Shown here piece by piece: positions 25,378 through 32,211 of a DNA stretch of 36,663 nucleotides. Below the pieces are notes generated by a model. That model had not been told where the DNA came from, ran no database searches, and saw only the letters and a list, made by a program, of their open reading frames with translations. The DNA comes from Terriglobia bacterium (GTDB lineage: Bacteria > Acidobacteriota > Terriglobia > Bryobacterales > Bryobacteraceae), in contig JANYJA010000011.1 of assembly GCA_025358575.1 (NCBI GenBank), forward strand, positions 1 to 36,663. The letters are read 5' to 3'. Numbering within the stretch: the stretch's first letter is position 1; each line of letters starts with the position of its first letter. A program made the translations under genes and the position numbers.

Positions 25378-26085
25378 ATGGCAAAGTACCAGCGGATACT
25401 TCTGAAGCTCAGCGGTGAGGCCATGGCGGGCTCGCAGTCGTTTGGAATCGATCCCGAGCGGGTGGTTGGGCTTGCCAAGCAAGTGGCGGAAATCGCTCAG
25501 GCGGGCGTTCAGACCGGTGTCGTGGTGGGCGGCGGCAACATCTTCCGCGGGATCGCGCTGGCAGCTAAAAGCATGGATCGCGTGACGGGCGACCACATGG
25601 GCATGCTCGCGACAGTCATCAATTCGCTGGCGCTGCAAGACGCGCTCGAGCATATGGGCGTCCACACGCGCGTGATGAGTGCCATCGAAATGCACCAGGT
25701 GGCTGAACCATACATTCGGCGTCGCGCCATGCGGCATCTTGACAAGGGCCGCGTGGTCATTTTTGCCGCGGGCACTTCAAACCCGTACTTCTCGACCGAC
25801 ACGGCCGCGACCTTGCGCGCTCTGGAGATCAAAGCGCAGGTGATCGCCAAAGCGACTAAGGTCGACGGCGTCTATAACAAAGACCCGATGAAGCACGCCG
25901 ACGCGGTTATGTATCCGGAGATCGCGTATACCGAGGTGCTGACCAAATCGCTCGCCGTGATGGATGCGACCTCCATCGCGATGTGCCGGGATAACAAGCT
26001 TCCAATTATCGTCTTCAACTTGAACACAGACGGCAATATAATGCGAATGGCGATGGGGGAAACCATCGGGACAGTGATCCGCTAG
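25378..26085 (+). CDS. pyrH: Uridylate kinase (UMP kinase)
   Basis: A 235-residue bacterial UMP kinase of the amino-acid-kinase fold; it phosphorylates UMP to UDP in pyrimidine synthesis and is a hexamer in other bacteria. Motifs: [15 protein letters not shown] at the N-terminus (phosphate binding), [11 protein letters not shown] (about residues 48-58), [19 protein letters not shown] and the [12 protein letters not shown] segment near residue 160. It sits between tsf and frr, the standard bacterial order, and lacks an obvious Shine-Dalgarno. Confidence 0.97.
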   Translation: MAKYQRILLKLSGEAMAGSQSFGIDPERVVGLAKQVAEIAQAGVQTGVVVGGGNIFRGIALAAKSMDRVTGDHMGMLATVINSLALQDALEHMGVHTRVMSAIEMHQVAEPYIRRRAMRHLDKGRVVIFAAGTSNPYFSTDTAATLRALEIKAQVIAKATKVDGVYNKDPMKHADAVMYPEIAYTEVLTKSLAVMDATSIAMCRDNKLPIIVFNLNTDGNIMRMAMGETIGTVIR

Positions 26086-26090
26086 CGTAT

Positions 26091-26654
26091 ATGACTTCCA
26101 TTAAAGAAATCGAAACTCACACCAAGGCGCGCATGGAGAAGGCTGTAGAGGCGCTTCAGCACGATATGGCGGGCATCCGCACGGGACGGGCGAGCATTAG
26201 CGTGCTTGACCACATTCGGGTGGATTACTATGGCACGCCGACGCCGCTCAACCAGATCGCGAATCTGCATGTGCCTGAGCCCAGCTTGATCACAGTGCAG
26301 CCGTGGGATGTGACGCAGATCGCAGCGATCGAGAAAGCGATCCGCAGCTCCGACCTCGGGTTGAACCCGGCCAACGATGGCAAGCTGATTCGTCTGCCCG
26401 TGCCTCCGCTGACTGAGGAGCGCCGGCGCGATTTCGTGAAGCGCCTGCATGCGATTGCGGAAGATCACCGCGTGGCCGTGCGCAACATCCGGCGCGATGC
26501 CAACGAGCACTTGAAGAAGCTCATGAAAGACAAGAGCATCTCCGAGGATCAAGAGCACACGGCTCTTGAGGAAGTTCAGAAGCTGACTGACAGCGTTATG
26601 GCTAAACTCGACTCCGCCGCCAAGAGTAAAGAAAAAGAGATCATGTCGGTGTAG
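26091..26654 (+). CDS. frr: Ribosome recycling factor
   Basis: A 187-residue RRF, which with EF-G splits post-termination ribosomes. Full-length with MEKAVEALQHDMAGIRTGRAS in the N-terminal helix, VDYYGTPTPLNQIANLHVPEP at the hinge and domain II, and the C-terminal helices (RRDANEHLKKLMKDKSISED). The ATG is 6 bases after the pyrH stop, so it is the last gene of the translation operon. Confidence 0.97.
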   Translation: MTSIKEIETHTKARMEKAVEALQHDMAGIRTGRASISVLDHIRVDYYGTPTPLNQIANLHVPEPSLITVQPWDVTQIAAIEKAIRSSDLGLNPANDGKLIRLPVPPLTEERRRDFVKRLHAIAEDHRVAVRNIRRDANEHLKKLMKDKSISEDQEHTALEEVQKLTDSVMAKLDSAAKSKEKEIMSV

Positions 26655-26677
26655 GGAGTTTCGGGATCTCCGCCTAC
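26651..26677 (+). terminator. Hairpin at the end of the translation operon
   Basis: GTAGGGAG (26651-26658) pairs with CTCCGCCTAC (26668-26677) with a small bulge. It includes the frr stop codon and is not followed by a T-run, so it is a weak terminator candidate or a 3'-end stabilising hairpin. Confidence 0.4.
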
Positions 26678-26785
26678 CGCGAATCCGGACAATTTTCGCG
26701 ATCTGTTTGTATCGTCGCTACTCGCGGAGTCTCCCGTGTTCTTCGTCGGCTTCCATATGGTAAATTTATCCGGCGGAGGTTTTTG

Positions 26786-27344
26786 ATGGCAATTGTGACG
26801 AAACACGACGCGAGGGAACCGAGCTGGTTTGAGTTGGCTACCACGGATCAGTCGGGCGCTAAAAAATTTTATACCGGGATGTTCGGTTGGTCGGCCGAAA
26901 ATTCTCCCATCGGCCCCGACCAGTTTTACACCATGTTTGGCATTGGCGGAGATCGCCTCGGGGCGGCTTTTTCGATGACCCCGGAGATGAAAGAACAGGG
27001 CCGTGCTCACGCCGCCCTTTGATGTTATGGAGTATGGACGCATGTCGGTCTGCAATGATTCGGGCGGGCCGTCTTCCAACTGTGGGAACCCAAGCAGCAC
27101 GACGGTCAGCGTAAACGGACGGCCGCGCGGGGGTCTTCTGCCGATGGATGAAAACTGGGGACCGGTTTCCCCGTACTGGGGAATTTACTTAATGGTCGTG
27201 GATTTCGAGGCGATGACGGCGAAGGCGAGCCTAGGAGCGACCTCGCGGATGGAGAATCACAAGGCTTCAGGGGTCGGGCAGTTTTCAATGATGGTGGATC
27301 CGCAGGGTGCGGCGTTTTCGATGATCCGGCCGGTGGGCATGTGA
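26786..27344 (+). pseudogene. Decayed two-domain VOC (glyoxalase/bleomycin-resistance fold) protein
   Basis: A good ribosome binding site (GGAGG, 26775-26779) and ATG at 26786 begin a VOC-type domain (SWFELATTDQSGAKKFYTGM, then GAAFSMTPEMKEQG), but the frame stops at 27022. From 27003 another frame picks up the second half of the first domain (VLTPPFDVMEYGRMSVCND), a third frame gives AVFQLWEPKQHDGQRK (about 27069-27120), and the 27003 frame then resumes with NWGPVSPYWGIYLMVVDFEA and VGQFSMMVDPQGAAFSMIRP to a stop at 27344. In intact relatives these pieces form two tandem VOC domains; here stretches between them are missing. The pattern implies several indels plus internal deletions, so no functional protein is expected. 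Its end overlaps the esterase start (GTGA). Confidence 0.72.
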
Positions 27345-28162
27345 AGGGCTTCGCGGTCATCGTCGCGCTGGCGCTCGTGGAGACGTTAGCGCATGCGGGA
27401 CAGGGCAAAGAAGCGATCCCAAATTACAACATACCGCTTTGGGAGGAGGGTAAGGTTCCGCTGTCGCAAGGGAACGGGCCGCTGGACAACCCTTTCCTGA
27501 CTGTCTTTCTCCCCGCGGCGGACGCGGCCAATGGCGGGTCGGTGGTGATTGCGCCGGGCGGATCGAACATCATGCTGATGTATGGCGAAGAGGGGACGGC
27601 GATCGCGGAGCGCTATAACGATTGGGGCATGACAGCGTTTGTGCTGACGTACCGTCTGTCACCTAAGTATGGAGACGATGCGCGCGTGTTGGACGCCAAG
27701 CGGGCGATTCAATTGCTGCGAGCGCGTGCCAAGGAGTGGAAACTCGATCCGCGGAAGGTGGGATTTATTGGATTCTCAGCGGGTGGATCGCTGGCGCGGC
27801 TGGTGGGAGCGAAGGGCGGGCCGGGGGATGCAAACGCGGCGGATCCGGTGGACCGCATGAGTTCGCGGGCCGACTATCTGGGTATTGTGTATGGGCCAGG
27901 GCGCGCGATGCCGGGCGAATCGCTGAAGGATTATCCGCCAACGTTTTTGCTGGCGTCGTCGGGGGACTCCGGTGCGTCGAATGGATCGGCGCAGTTGTTC
28001 ATGGATCTGAACAAGGCAGGGGCGACGGTTGAACTTCATCTGTATCAGAAGGGCCGGCATGGCCTCGGGAGCGGGTTTGGCAGCGGCTCGTTTTCAGACT
28101 GGCTGGGGAGGCTGGAGCATTTCCTCAAGCAAGACGGATTTCTCCCGGGAGGGAGGCCGTAG
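27341..28162 (+). CDS. Exported alpha/beta hydrolase (acetyl-esterase-like)
   Basis: A 273-residue alpha/beta hydrolase with a signal peptide (MKGFAVIVALALVETLAHA). The oxyanion-hole region is APGGSNIML; the nucleophile elbow GFSAGG places Ser146; an acid in LASSGDSGA and His in KGRHGLG complete a plausible triad. The layout (signal, VIAPGG, YRLSPKYG, GFSAGG, final H) resembles the BD-FAE/acetyl-xylan esterase-like proteins common in soil Acidobacteriota, so removal of acyl groups from plant polysaccharide is a reasonable guess. The GTG start overlaps the VOC pseudogene stop and the gene abuts the FGE-like gene with a 1-base overlap. Confidence 0.82.
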   Translation: MKGFAVIVALALVETLAHAGQGKEAIPNYNIPLWEEGKVPLSQGNGPLDNPFLTVFLPAADAANGGSVVIAPGGSNIMLMYGEEGTAIAERYNDWGMTAFVLTYRLSPKYGDDARVLDAKRAIQLLRARAKEWKLDPRKVGFIGFSAGGSLARLVGAKGGPGDANAADPVDRMSSRADYLGIVYGPGRAMPGESLKDYPPTFLLASSGDSGASNGSAQLFMDLNKAGATVELHLYQKGRHGLGSGFGSGSFSDWLGRLEHFLKQDGFLPGGRP

Positions 28163-29037
28163 TGAGGGCAGCACTGTTGATTGCGGTCACGACTTTGGCG
28201 TTGTTATCCGCGCCCGGAACGGTTGCGCCAATGGTGAATGACGGCTACGGCGACTTCCTGATTGTGCCGGCCGGCGCCTTTTTGATGGGCGATAACTTCG
28301 GCGACGGCGAATCGCGCGAAAGGCCCGCGCACACGGTGGATCTGGATGCGTTCTATATCGCGAAGTACGAGATGACGAATGGCGAGTGGCGGAAATTTCG
28401 CGACGACGCTGCTTATGGCGACGCGAGGTTTTGGCCGGGCGGCCGCGTGGTGCCGAAGGATCAGGTTCCGTATTGGAGCGACGCGCGTAATCATGGCGGG
28501 GGAACGCCGGGGAGCGAGAACTATCCGCTCCAGGGCGTGAATTGGGACTCGGCGACGGCTTATTGCAACTGGCTAACCGCGAAGACGGGGAAGAAATACC
28601 GGCTGCCCACCGAGGCCGAATGGGAAAAGGCCGCGCGAGGCAAAGACGGGCGTCGGTTCCCGTGGGGCAATGAAATCGACCACTCGTATGCGAACTATGC
28701 GGAGCCGATGAGTAAGTTCGATACGGGGCAAGCGGTCGGCTTTTATGACGGCAGTAAGCGTGGCGACTTACAGACGCACAATGGAGCGTCGCCTTACGGC
28801 GCGTTTGACATGGCGGGAAATGTTATGGAATGGTGCCAGGACTGGTACAGCCGGAGTTACTATTCGATTTCTCCGAAGAAGAACCCGAAGGGGCCGGCGA
28901 CGGGCGCTTACCGGGTGGTTCGAGGGGGCACGTTTTTCATGGATGGCTTTGATTTGCGGACATACGCGCGGTCGCAGGCTTGGCCTTCTTTTCAATCGCA
29001 TCGGATGACGGGGTTTCGAGCGGCGCGGGAGTTATAA
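28162..29037 (+). CDS. FGE/SUMF1-fold protein, probably not a formylglycine-generating enzyme
   Basis: A 291-residue protein of the SUMF1/EgtB-type fold (PF03781). Landmarks in order: IVPAGAFLMGDNFGDGE, YIAKYEMTNGEWRKF, VNWDSATAYCNWL, YRLPTEAEWEKAARG, FPWGNE, DMAGNVMEWCQDWY and VVRGGTFFMDGFDLRTYAR ending in MTGFRAAREL. True formylglycine-generating enzymes have a copper-binding cysteine pair in the C-terminal RGGSF...C...RC segment; here that stretch has no cysteine. I therefore infer a non-catalytic, ligand-binding or different role. An N-terminal hydrophobic stretch (LLIAVTTLALLSAPG) suggests export. The GTG start overlaps the esterase stop by one base. No sulfatase is nearby. Confidence 0.85.
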   Translation: MRAALLIAVTTLALLSAPGTVAPMVNDGYGDFLIVPAGAFLMGDNFGDGESRERPAHTVDLDAFYIAKYEMTNGEWRKFRDDAAYGDARFWPGGRVVPKDQVPYWSDARNHGGGTPGSENYPLQGVNWDSATAYCNWLTAKTGKKYRLPTEAEWEKAARGKDGRRFPWGNEIDHSYANYAEPMSKFDTGQAVGFYDGSKRGDLQTHNGASPYGAFDMAGNVMEWCQDWYSRSYYSISPKKNPKGPATGAYRVVRGGTFFMDGFDLRTYARSQAWPSFQSHRMTGFRAAREL

Positions 29038-29113
29038 GCCTCCCAGCCAATTGAGGGGCGGTGATTTCGCCTGCGAGATGTGACCCGCCGTGGCCATGTT
29101 AGATTGAAGGGTC

Positions 29114-29935
29114 ATGCCTCAAAAGAAGTCACTGGACGAATTGAAGGCGCTGTCGAAGCAGATACGGCGCGAGATTATCGAGATGATTACGGCGGCGAAG
29201 TCGGGACATCCCGGCGGGTCGCTGTCCGCGGTAGAAGTTGTTGTTGCGCTGTATTTTGGAGTGATGAAACACGATCCGGCCAATCCCAAATGGGCGGATC
29301 GCGATCGTTTCATCCTGTCAAAAGGGCACGCGGCACCGGTGCTCTATTCGGTGCTGGCGGAGTGCGGGTATACACCGAAGGAATCGCTAAATACGCTTCG
29401 CAAACTGGGTTCAATTTACCAGGGGCATCCTGACGTGCGCTTTATTCCGACACTGGACGCGTCTACAGGTTCGCTCGGCGAGGGCGTTTCGCTTGCGATC
29501 GGCATGGCGCTGGCGGCGAAATTGAATGGCAGCCCGTCGCGGACTTACTGCATGCTCGGCGATGGCGAAGTGCAGGAGGGCCAAATCTGGGAGAGCGCGA
29601 TGTACGCCTCCTTTCACAAGGTGGACAACATTGTGGTGATTGTGGATCACAATGGCATTCAATTGGATGGCTGGGTAAAGGACATCATGGGGATTGAGCC
29701 GCTGGCGGAAAAGTGGCGCGCATTCGGATGGCACGCCATCAGCTTGGACGGCAACAATATGTCCGAAGTGCTGAGCGCGTTTGAAGAAGCCGAGGCAATT
29801 AAAGCTAAGCCCACCGTGCTGATCTCTACGACACTGAAGGGCAAGGGCGTCAGTTTCATGGAGAACAATCCGAAATTTCACGGTCAGGCGCCGACTGCGG
29901 ATGAAGCCAAACTGGCACTACAGGAGCTGCAATAA
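29114..29935 (+). CDS. Transketolase, N-terminal (TPP-binding) subunit
   Basis: A 273-residue protein equivalent to the N-terminal third of transketolase. The thiamine diphosphate motif runs from GDGEVQEG (Gly149-Asp150-Gly151) to the metal-ligand Asn180 in VDHNGIQLDG; SGHPGGSLSAVE (30-41) and KGHAAPVLYS bind cofactor and substrate. The C-terminal half is encoded by the next gene, whose ATG overlaps this stop (TAATG). The two-subunit form carries out the pentose-phosphate ketol transfer or a related two-carbon transfer. Confidence 0.93.
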   Translation: MPQKKSLDELKALSKQIRREIIEMITAAKSGHPGGSLSAVEVVVALYFGVMKHDPANPKWADRDRFILSKGHAAPVLYSVLAECGYTPKESLNTLRKLGSIYQGHPDVRFIPTLDASTGSLGEGVSLAIGMALAAKLNGSPSRTYCMLGDGEVQEGQIWESAMYASFHKVDNIVVIVDHNGIQLDGWVKDIMGIEPLAEKWRAFGWHAISLDGNNMSEVLSAFEEAEAIKAKPTVLISTTLKGKGVSFMENNPKFHGQAPTADEAKLALQELQ

Positions 29936-30897
29936 TGCCCGCCAAAACTCGCTATGAACTTAAGTTGGGAATGGCCACGCGCGAGGCATTTGGCCGAACG
30001 CTGGCGGAGGTCGGCAAGAAAAATAAAGATGTGGTGGTCTTGGATGCGGACCTTTCCAAATCCACTTACACGAATTTTTTCCAGAAGGATTTTCCAGAGC
30101 GGTTTTTCGAATGCGGGATTGCGGAATCCAACATGGTGGCGATTGCGGCGGGCTTGGCCTATGCAGGAAAAATTCCATTTTGCTCCAGTTTTTCGGCATT
30201 CGTGATCAACAAAGGCTTCGAGCAATTGCGCGTGACGGTGGCTTATCCAAACACGAACGTGAAAGTGGTTGGGACGCACAGCGGAATTTCAATCGGCGAA
30301 GATGGGCCCTCCCAGATGAGCGTGGAGGAGATTGGGCTGGCGTGTTCGCTGCCTGGATTTTTGGTGTTCTCGCCGTGCGATGAAGTTTCCATGGCGGCGA
30401 TTGTGCGAATGGCTACCGACCATGTGGGACCCGTGTTCATTCGCGCGGGACGCATGAAGGCGGCGATTATTTATCAGGCCGATCAGAAGTTCGAGATAGG
30501 GAAGGGAATCGGACTCACCGACGGCAAGGATGTCACGATCATCGCGACTGGGCTGTTGGTGGCCGAAGCCCTGAAGGCCGCGGAGACTCTCGAAGGCGAG
30601 GGGATTTCCGCGCGCGTGATCGATATCCATACGGTGAAGCCGCTGGATCGCGAGATTATTGCAAAGGCCGCGAGGGAGACTGGGGCCATCGTAGTGGCGG
30701 AAGAGCATCTGGTGGATGGCGGGCTGGGAGTGCGCGTGGCCCAGATCGTGGCCGAGACGACACCTTGCTTGATGGAGTTTGTCGGTTTGACCGGGTACGC
30801 CGAGTCGGGATCGCCGGAAGAGCTGATCGATAAGTACGGCCTGCTGGCGCGGGATGTTCTGACGGCCGTGCGAAAGGTTTTGGCGCGGAAGAAGTAA
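29935..30897 (+). CDS. Transketolase, C-terminal subunit
   Basis: A 320-residue partner of the preceding subunit. It holds the pyrimidine-binding domain (VVVLDADLSKST, FFECGIAESNMVAIAAGLA with the catalytic Glu) and the transketolase C-terminal domain (ISARVIDIHTVKPLDREII). Both halves are complete, so the split is a natural architecture and not a frameshift. Translation is coupled by a 1-base overlap. Substrate cannot be told from sequence alone. Confidence 0.93.
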   Translation: MPAKTRYELKLGMATREAFGRTLAEVGKKNKDVVVLDADLSKSTYTNFFQKDFPERFFECGIAESNMVAIAAGLAYAGKIPFCSSFSAFVINKGFEQLRVTVAYPNTNVKVVGTHSGISIGEDGPSQMSVEEIGLACSLPGFLVFSPCDEVSMAAIVRMATDHVGPVFIRAGRMKAAIIYQADQKFEIGKGIGLTDGKDVTIIATGLLVAEALKAAETLEGEGISARVIDIHTVKPLDREIIAKAARETGAIVVAEEHLVDGGLGVRVAQIVAETTPCLMEFVGLTGYAESGSPEELIDKYGLLARDVLTAVRKVLARKK

Positions 30898-30918
30898 GTA
30901 AGGGAGTTAGACAAGCGC

Positions 30919-30942
30919 CCAGACACCCCGAATCTTGTCTGG
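30919..30942 (+). promoter_or_regulatory. Inverted repeat between transketolase and the repeat-protein/M64 unit
   Basis: CCAGACA (30919-30925) and TGTCTGG (30936-30942) form a 7-bp stem with a 10-base loop; an overlapping alternative pairs AGACAAG (30909-30915) with CTTGTCT (30934-30940). No T-run follows. It could end the transketolase transcript or be an operator, since it lies just upstream of the -10-like box at 30963. Confidence 0.4.
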
Positions 30943-30962
30943 TGGGGATGGCCAAAATTGGA

Positions 30963-30968
30963 TATACT
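30963..30968 (+). promoter_or_regulatory. Candidate -10 element for the repeat-protein/M64 unit
   Basis: TATACT differs from TATAAT by one base and lies 32 bases upstream of the first ATG of the unit. A -35 at normal distance is poor; TTGTCT at 30935-30940 is 22 bases away. The transcription start would fall between the inverted repeat and the AAGGAG binding site (30985-30990). Confidence 0.4.
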
Positions 30969-30999
30969 TTTCCCACGCGGTCACAAGGAGAAGGTGACT

Positions 31000-31485
31000 A
31001 TGGCTTGGACTTGGGGCACCAACACTCTGGGTGCTGGACAGACACAACGATGGTGGCTGTCGTGGCCCAAGGACCCTGGAATCGAAATGATCGGTGTGCA
31101 GGCGATCACTTCTGGAGCGGAAATCGATTTCACATCACCGGGAATTCAGGTCAACTCCGATGGGTCTGTCCTCTATTTCGTGACTATCATGAACCGCGGG
31201 AGCGTGCCGGCGCAGTATCACTTTACCGGCAGCAGCCGCGGCAGCTGGGTCTGGGGAACGAACACTTTGAACGCCGGCCAGACGCAGCGCTGGTGGCTTT
31301 CCTGGCCAGGATTCCCTGGACTCGAGATTGTTGAAGCGCTACCCGTAACACCAAGCTGCGAGATTGACTTTGCCTCAGCCGGCGTGCAGGTGAACACGGA
31401 TGGCTCGACCCTTTATTTCATTACGGTGACCAACCGAGGAAAATACGCGGTTGAATATCATTTTCGAGGCAGCGCGATCTGCTAA
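31000..31485 (+). CDS. Protein of two tandem WGTNT/QRWW repeats, unknown function
   Basis: A 161-residue protein, ATG at 31000 with AAGGAG nine bases upstream. It consists almost wholly of two repeats offset by 80 residues: residues 3-77 and 83-157. Each starts WxWGTNTLxAGQTQRWWLSWP, then xPGxExxx, EIDF-S-G-Q-VN-DGS-LYF-T--NRG and ends YHF-G. The high aromatic content and alternating pattern suggest a small beta-sandwich or beta-trefoil-like binding module, perhaps for carbohydrate or surfaces; I do not recognise it as a named family. No signal peptide or membrane segment. A third copy of the same module is at the C-terminus of the M64 peptidase three genes downstream. Synonymous positions differ widely between copies, indicating an old duplication kept by selection. 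Confidence 0.8.
   Translation: MAWTWGTNTLGAGQTQRWWLSWPKDPGIEMIGVQAITSGAEIDFTSPGIQVNSDGSVLYFVTIMNRGSVPAQYHFTGSSRGSWVWGTNTLNAGQTQRWWLSWPGFPGLEIVEALPVTPSCEIDFASAGVQVNTDGSTLYFITVTNRGKYAVEYHFRGSAIC
31006..31230 (+). repeat. WGTNT/QRWW module, copy 1
   Basis: First protein-level copy (residues 3-77 of the 161-residue protein). Conserved landmarks: WTWGTNT, GAGQTQRWWLSW, EIDF, VNSDGS and YHFTG. Confidence 0.8.
31246..31470 (+). repeat. WGTNT/QRWW module, copy 2
   Basis: Second copy (residues 83-157), offset 80 residues from the first. Landmarks: WVWGTNT, NAGQTQRWWLSW, CEIDF, VNTDGS and YHFRG. Confidence 0.8.
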
Positions 31486-31501
31486 TCGAGATAGGGAGAT
31501 T

Positions 31502-31735
31502 ATGACGCTAAATATTGTTTCGGATAGACGTGGCAATATTGTTTCCATCAGCCAATTCGGGGACGTCGGCGATAAAATTTCCGGGATAACCACTGCCGGG
31601 ATACAAGCGGAGCCTGGGCATCATATTCATGAGATCGAGGTTCCCGAAGAGCTGGGAGGAATTTCTCTTCTCGATCTTCACAAGAGCTACAAGGTTGAAA
31701 TCTCGAAGGGCGTGGGATGCCTAGTCAAAGCATAA
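31502..31735 (+). CDS. Small uncharacterised protein in the M64 unit
   Basis: A 77-residue protein starting at ATG 31502, 17 bases after the repeat-protein stop, with an AGGGAG element just upstream. Composition looks natural: MTLNIVSDRRGNIVSIS, then GITTAGIQAEPGHHIHEIEV and LLDLHKSYKVEISKG. Predicted (by eye) as beta-rich and soluble, without signal peptide or cysteine motif beyond one Cys near the end. I do not recognise a family. Its place between the repeat protein and the peptidase, on the same strand with short gaps, points to co-expression. Confidence 0.65.
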   Translation: MTLNIVSDRRGNIVSISQFGDVGDKISGITTAGIQAEPGHHIHEIEVPEELGGISLLDLHKSYKVEISKGVGCLVKA

Positions 31736-31755
31736 CCGTCTGATTGGAGGACACA

Positions 31756-32211
31756 ATGCCGCAGGTTGCACAACCGCCTCAAGTCCGTCCTTATAACGGC
31801 GCATTGCGCTTGACCTTCCAATATGAAGGGTCAAACGTGAAACTGGTATCGAAGCAAAAAGTGGAAATGATTCTGCCTCCAACGCAAGCGCTAACGGGGA
31901 ATGAAAATCAAACCGGTTTCTGGTTCATGCTGAGCAACGCGCAAGGCACGCCGGTGTATCGGCGCGCCCTCCACAATCCGATCGCATACGATCGTGAGAT
32001 TTTCTCTAATAACCCCGAGCACCCTTCCGTTCAGCGGGTACCCGTGGCTCAGCCCAAGGGCACATTCATCCTGCTGGTGCCGGATGTTCAGGAGGCAAAG
32101 ACAATCCAACTGTTCAGCCATCCGCTAAATCCGGCGGGACGCGGATTGGCCGCGAGCGAATTCGCTCGGTTCGACATTACGTCCGAACCTGACAAAGGAG
32201 AGAAGAAATAA
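31756..32211 (+). CDS. Uncharacterised beta-rich protein coupled to the M64 peptidase
   Basis: A 151-residue protein with GGAGG at 31746-31750 and ATG at 31756. It reads as an Ig-like or beta-sandwich domain: ALRLTFQYEGSNVKLVSKQK, then TGFWFMLSNAQGTPVYRRAL, and GTFILLVPDVQEAKTIQLF. No signal peptide. Its stop overlaps the peptidase ATG (TAATG), so the two products are probably made in similar amounts and may form a complex, for example as an inhibitor, chaperone or accessory domain; this is inference. I do not recognise a named family. Confidence 0.68.
   Translation: MPQVAQPPQVRPYNGALRLTFQYEGSNVKLVSKQKVEMILPPTQALTGNENQTGFWFMLSNAQGTPVYRRALHNPIAYDREIFSNNPEHPSVQRVPVAQPKGTFILLVPDVQEAKTIQLFSHPLNPAGRGLAASEFARFDITSEPDKGEKK

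Noticed and set aside
29114-30897. Frameshifted transketolase
   Set aside because: Both halves have complete domain ends and an ATG in a TAATG overlap; two-subunit transketolases are a normal architecture.
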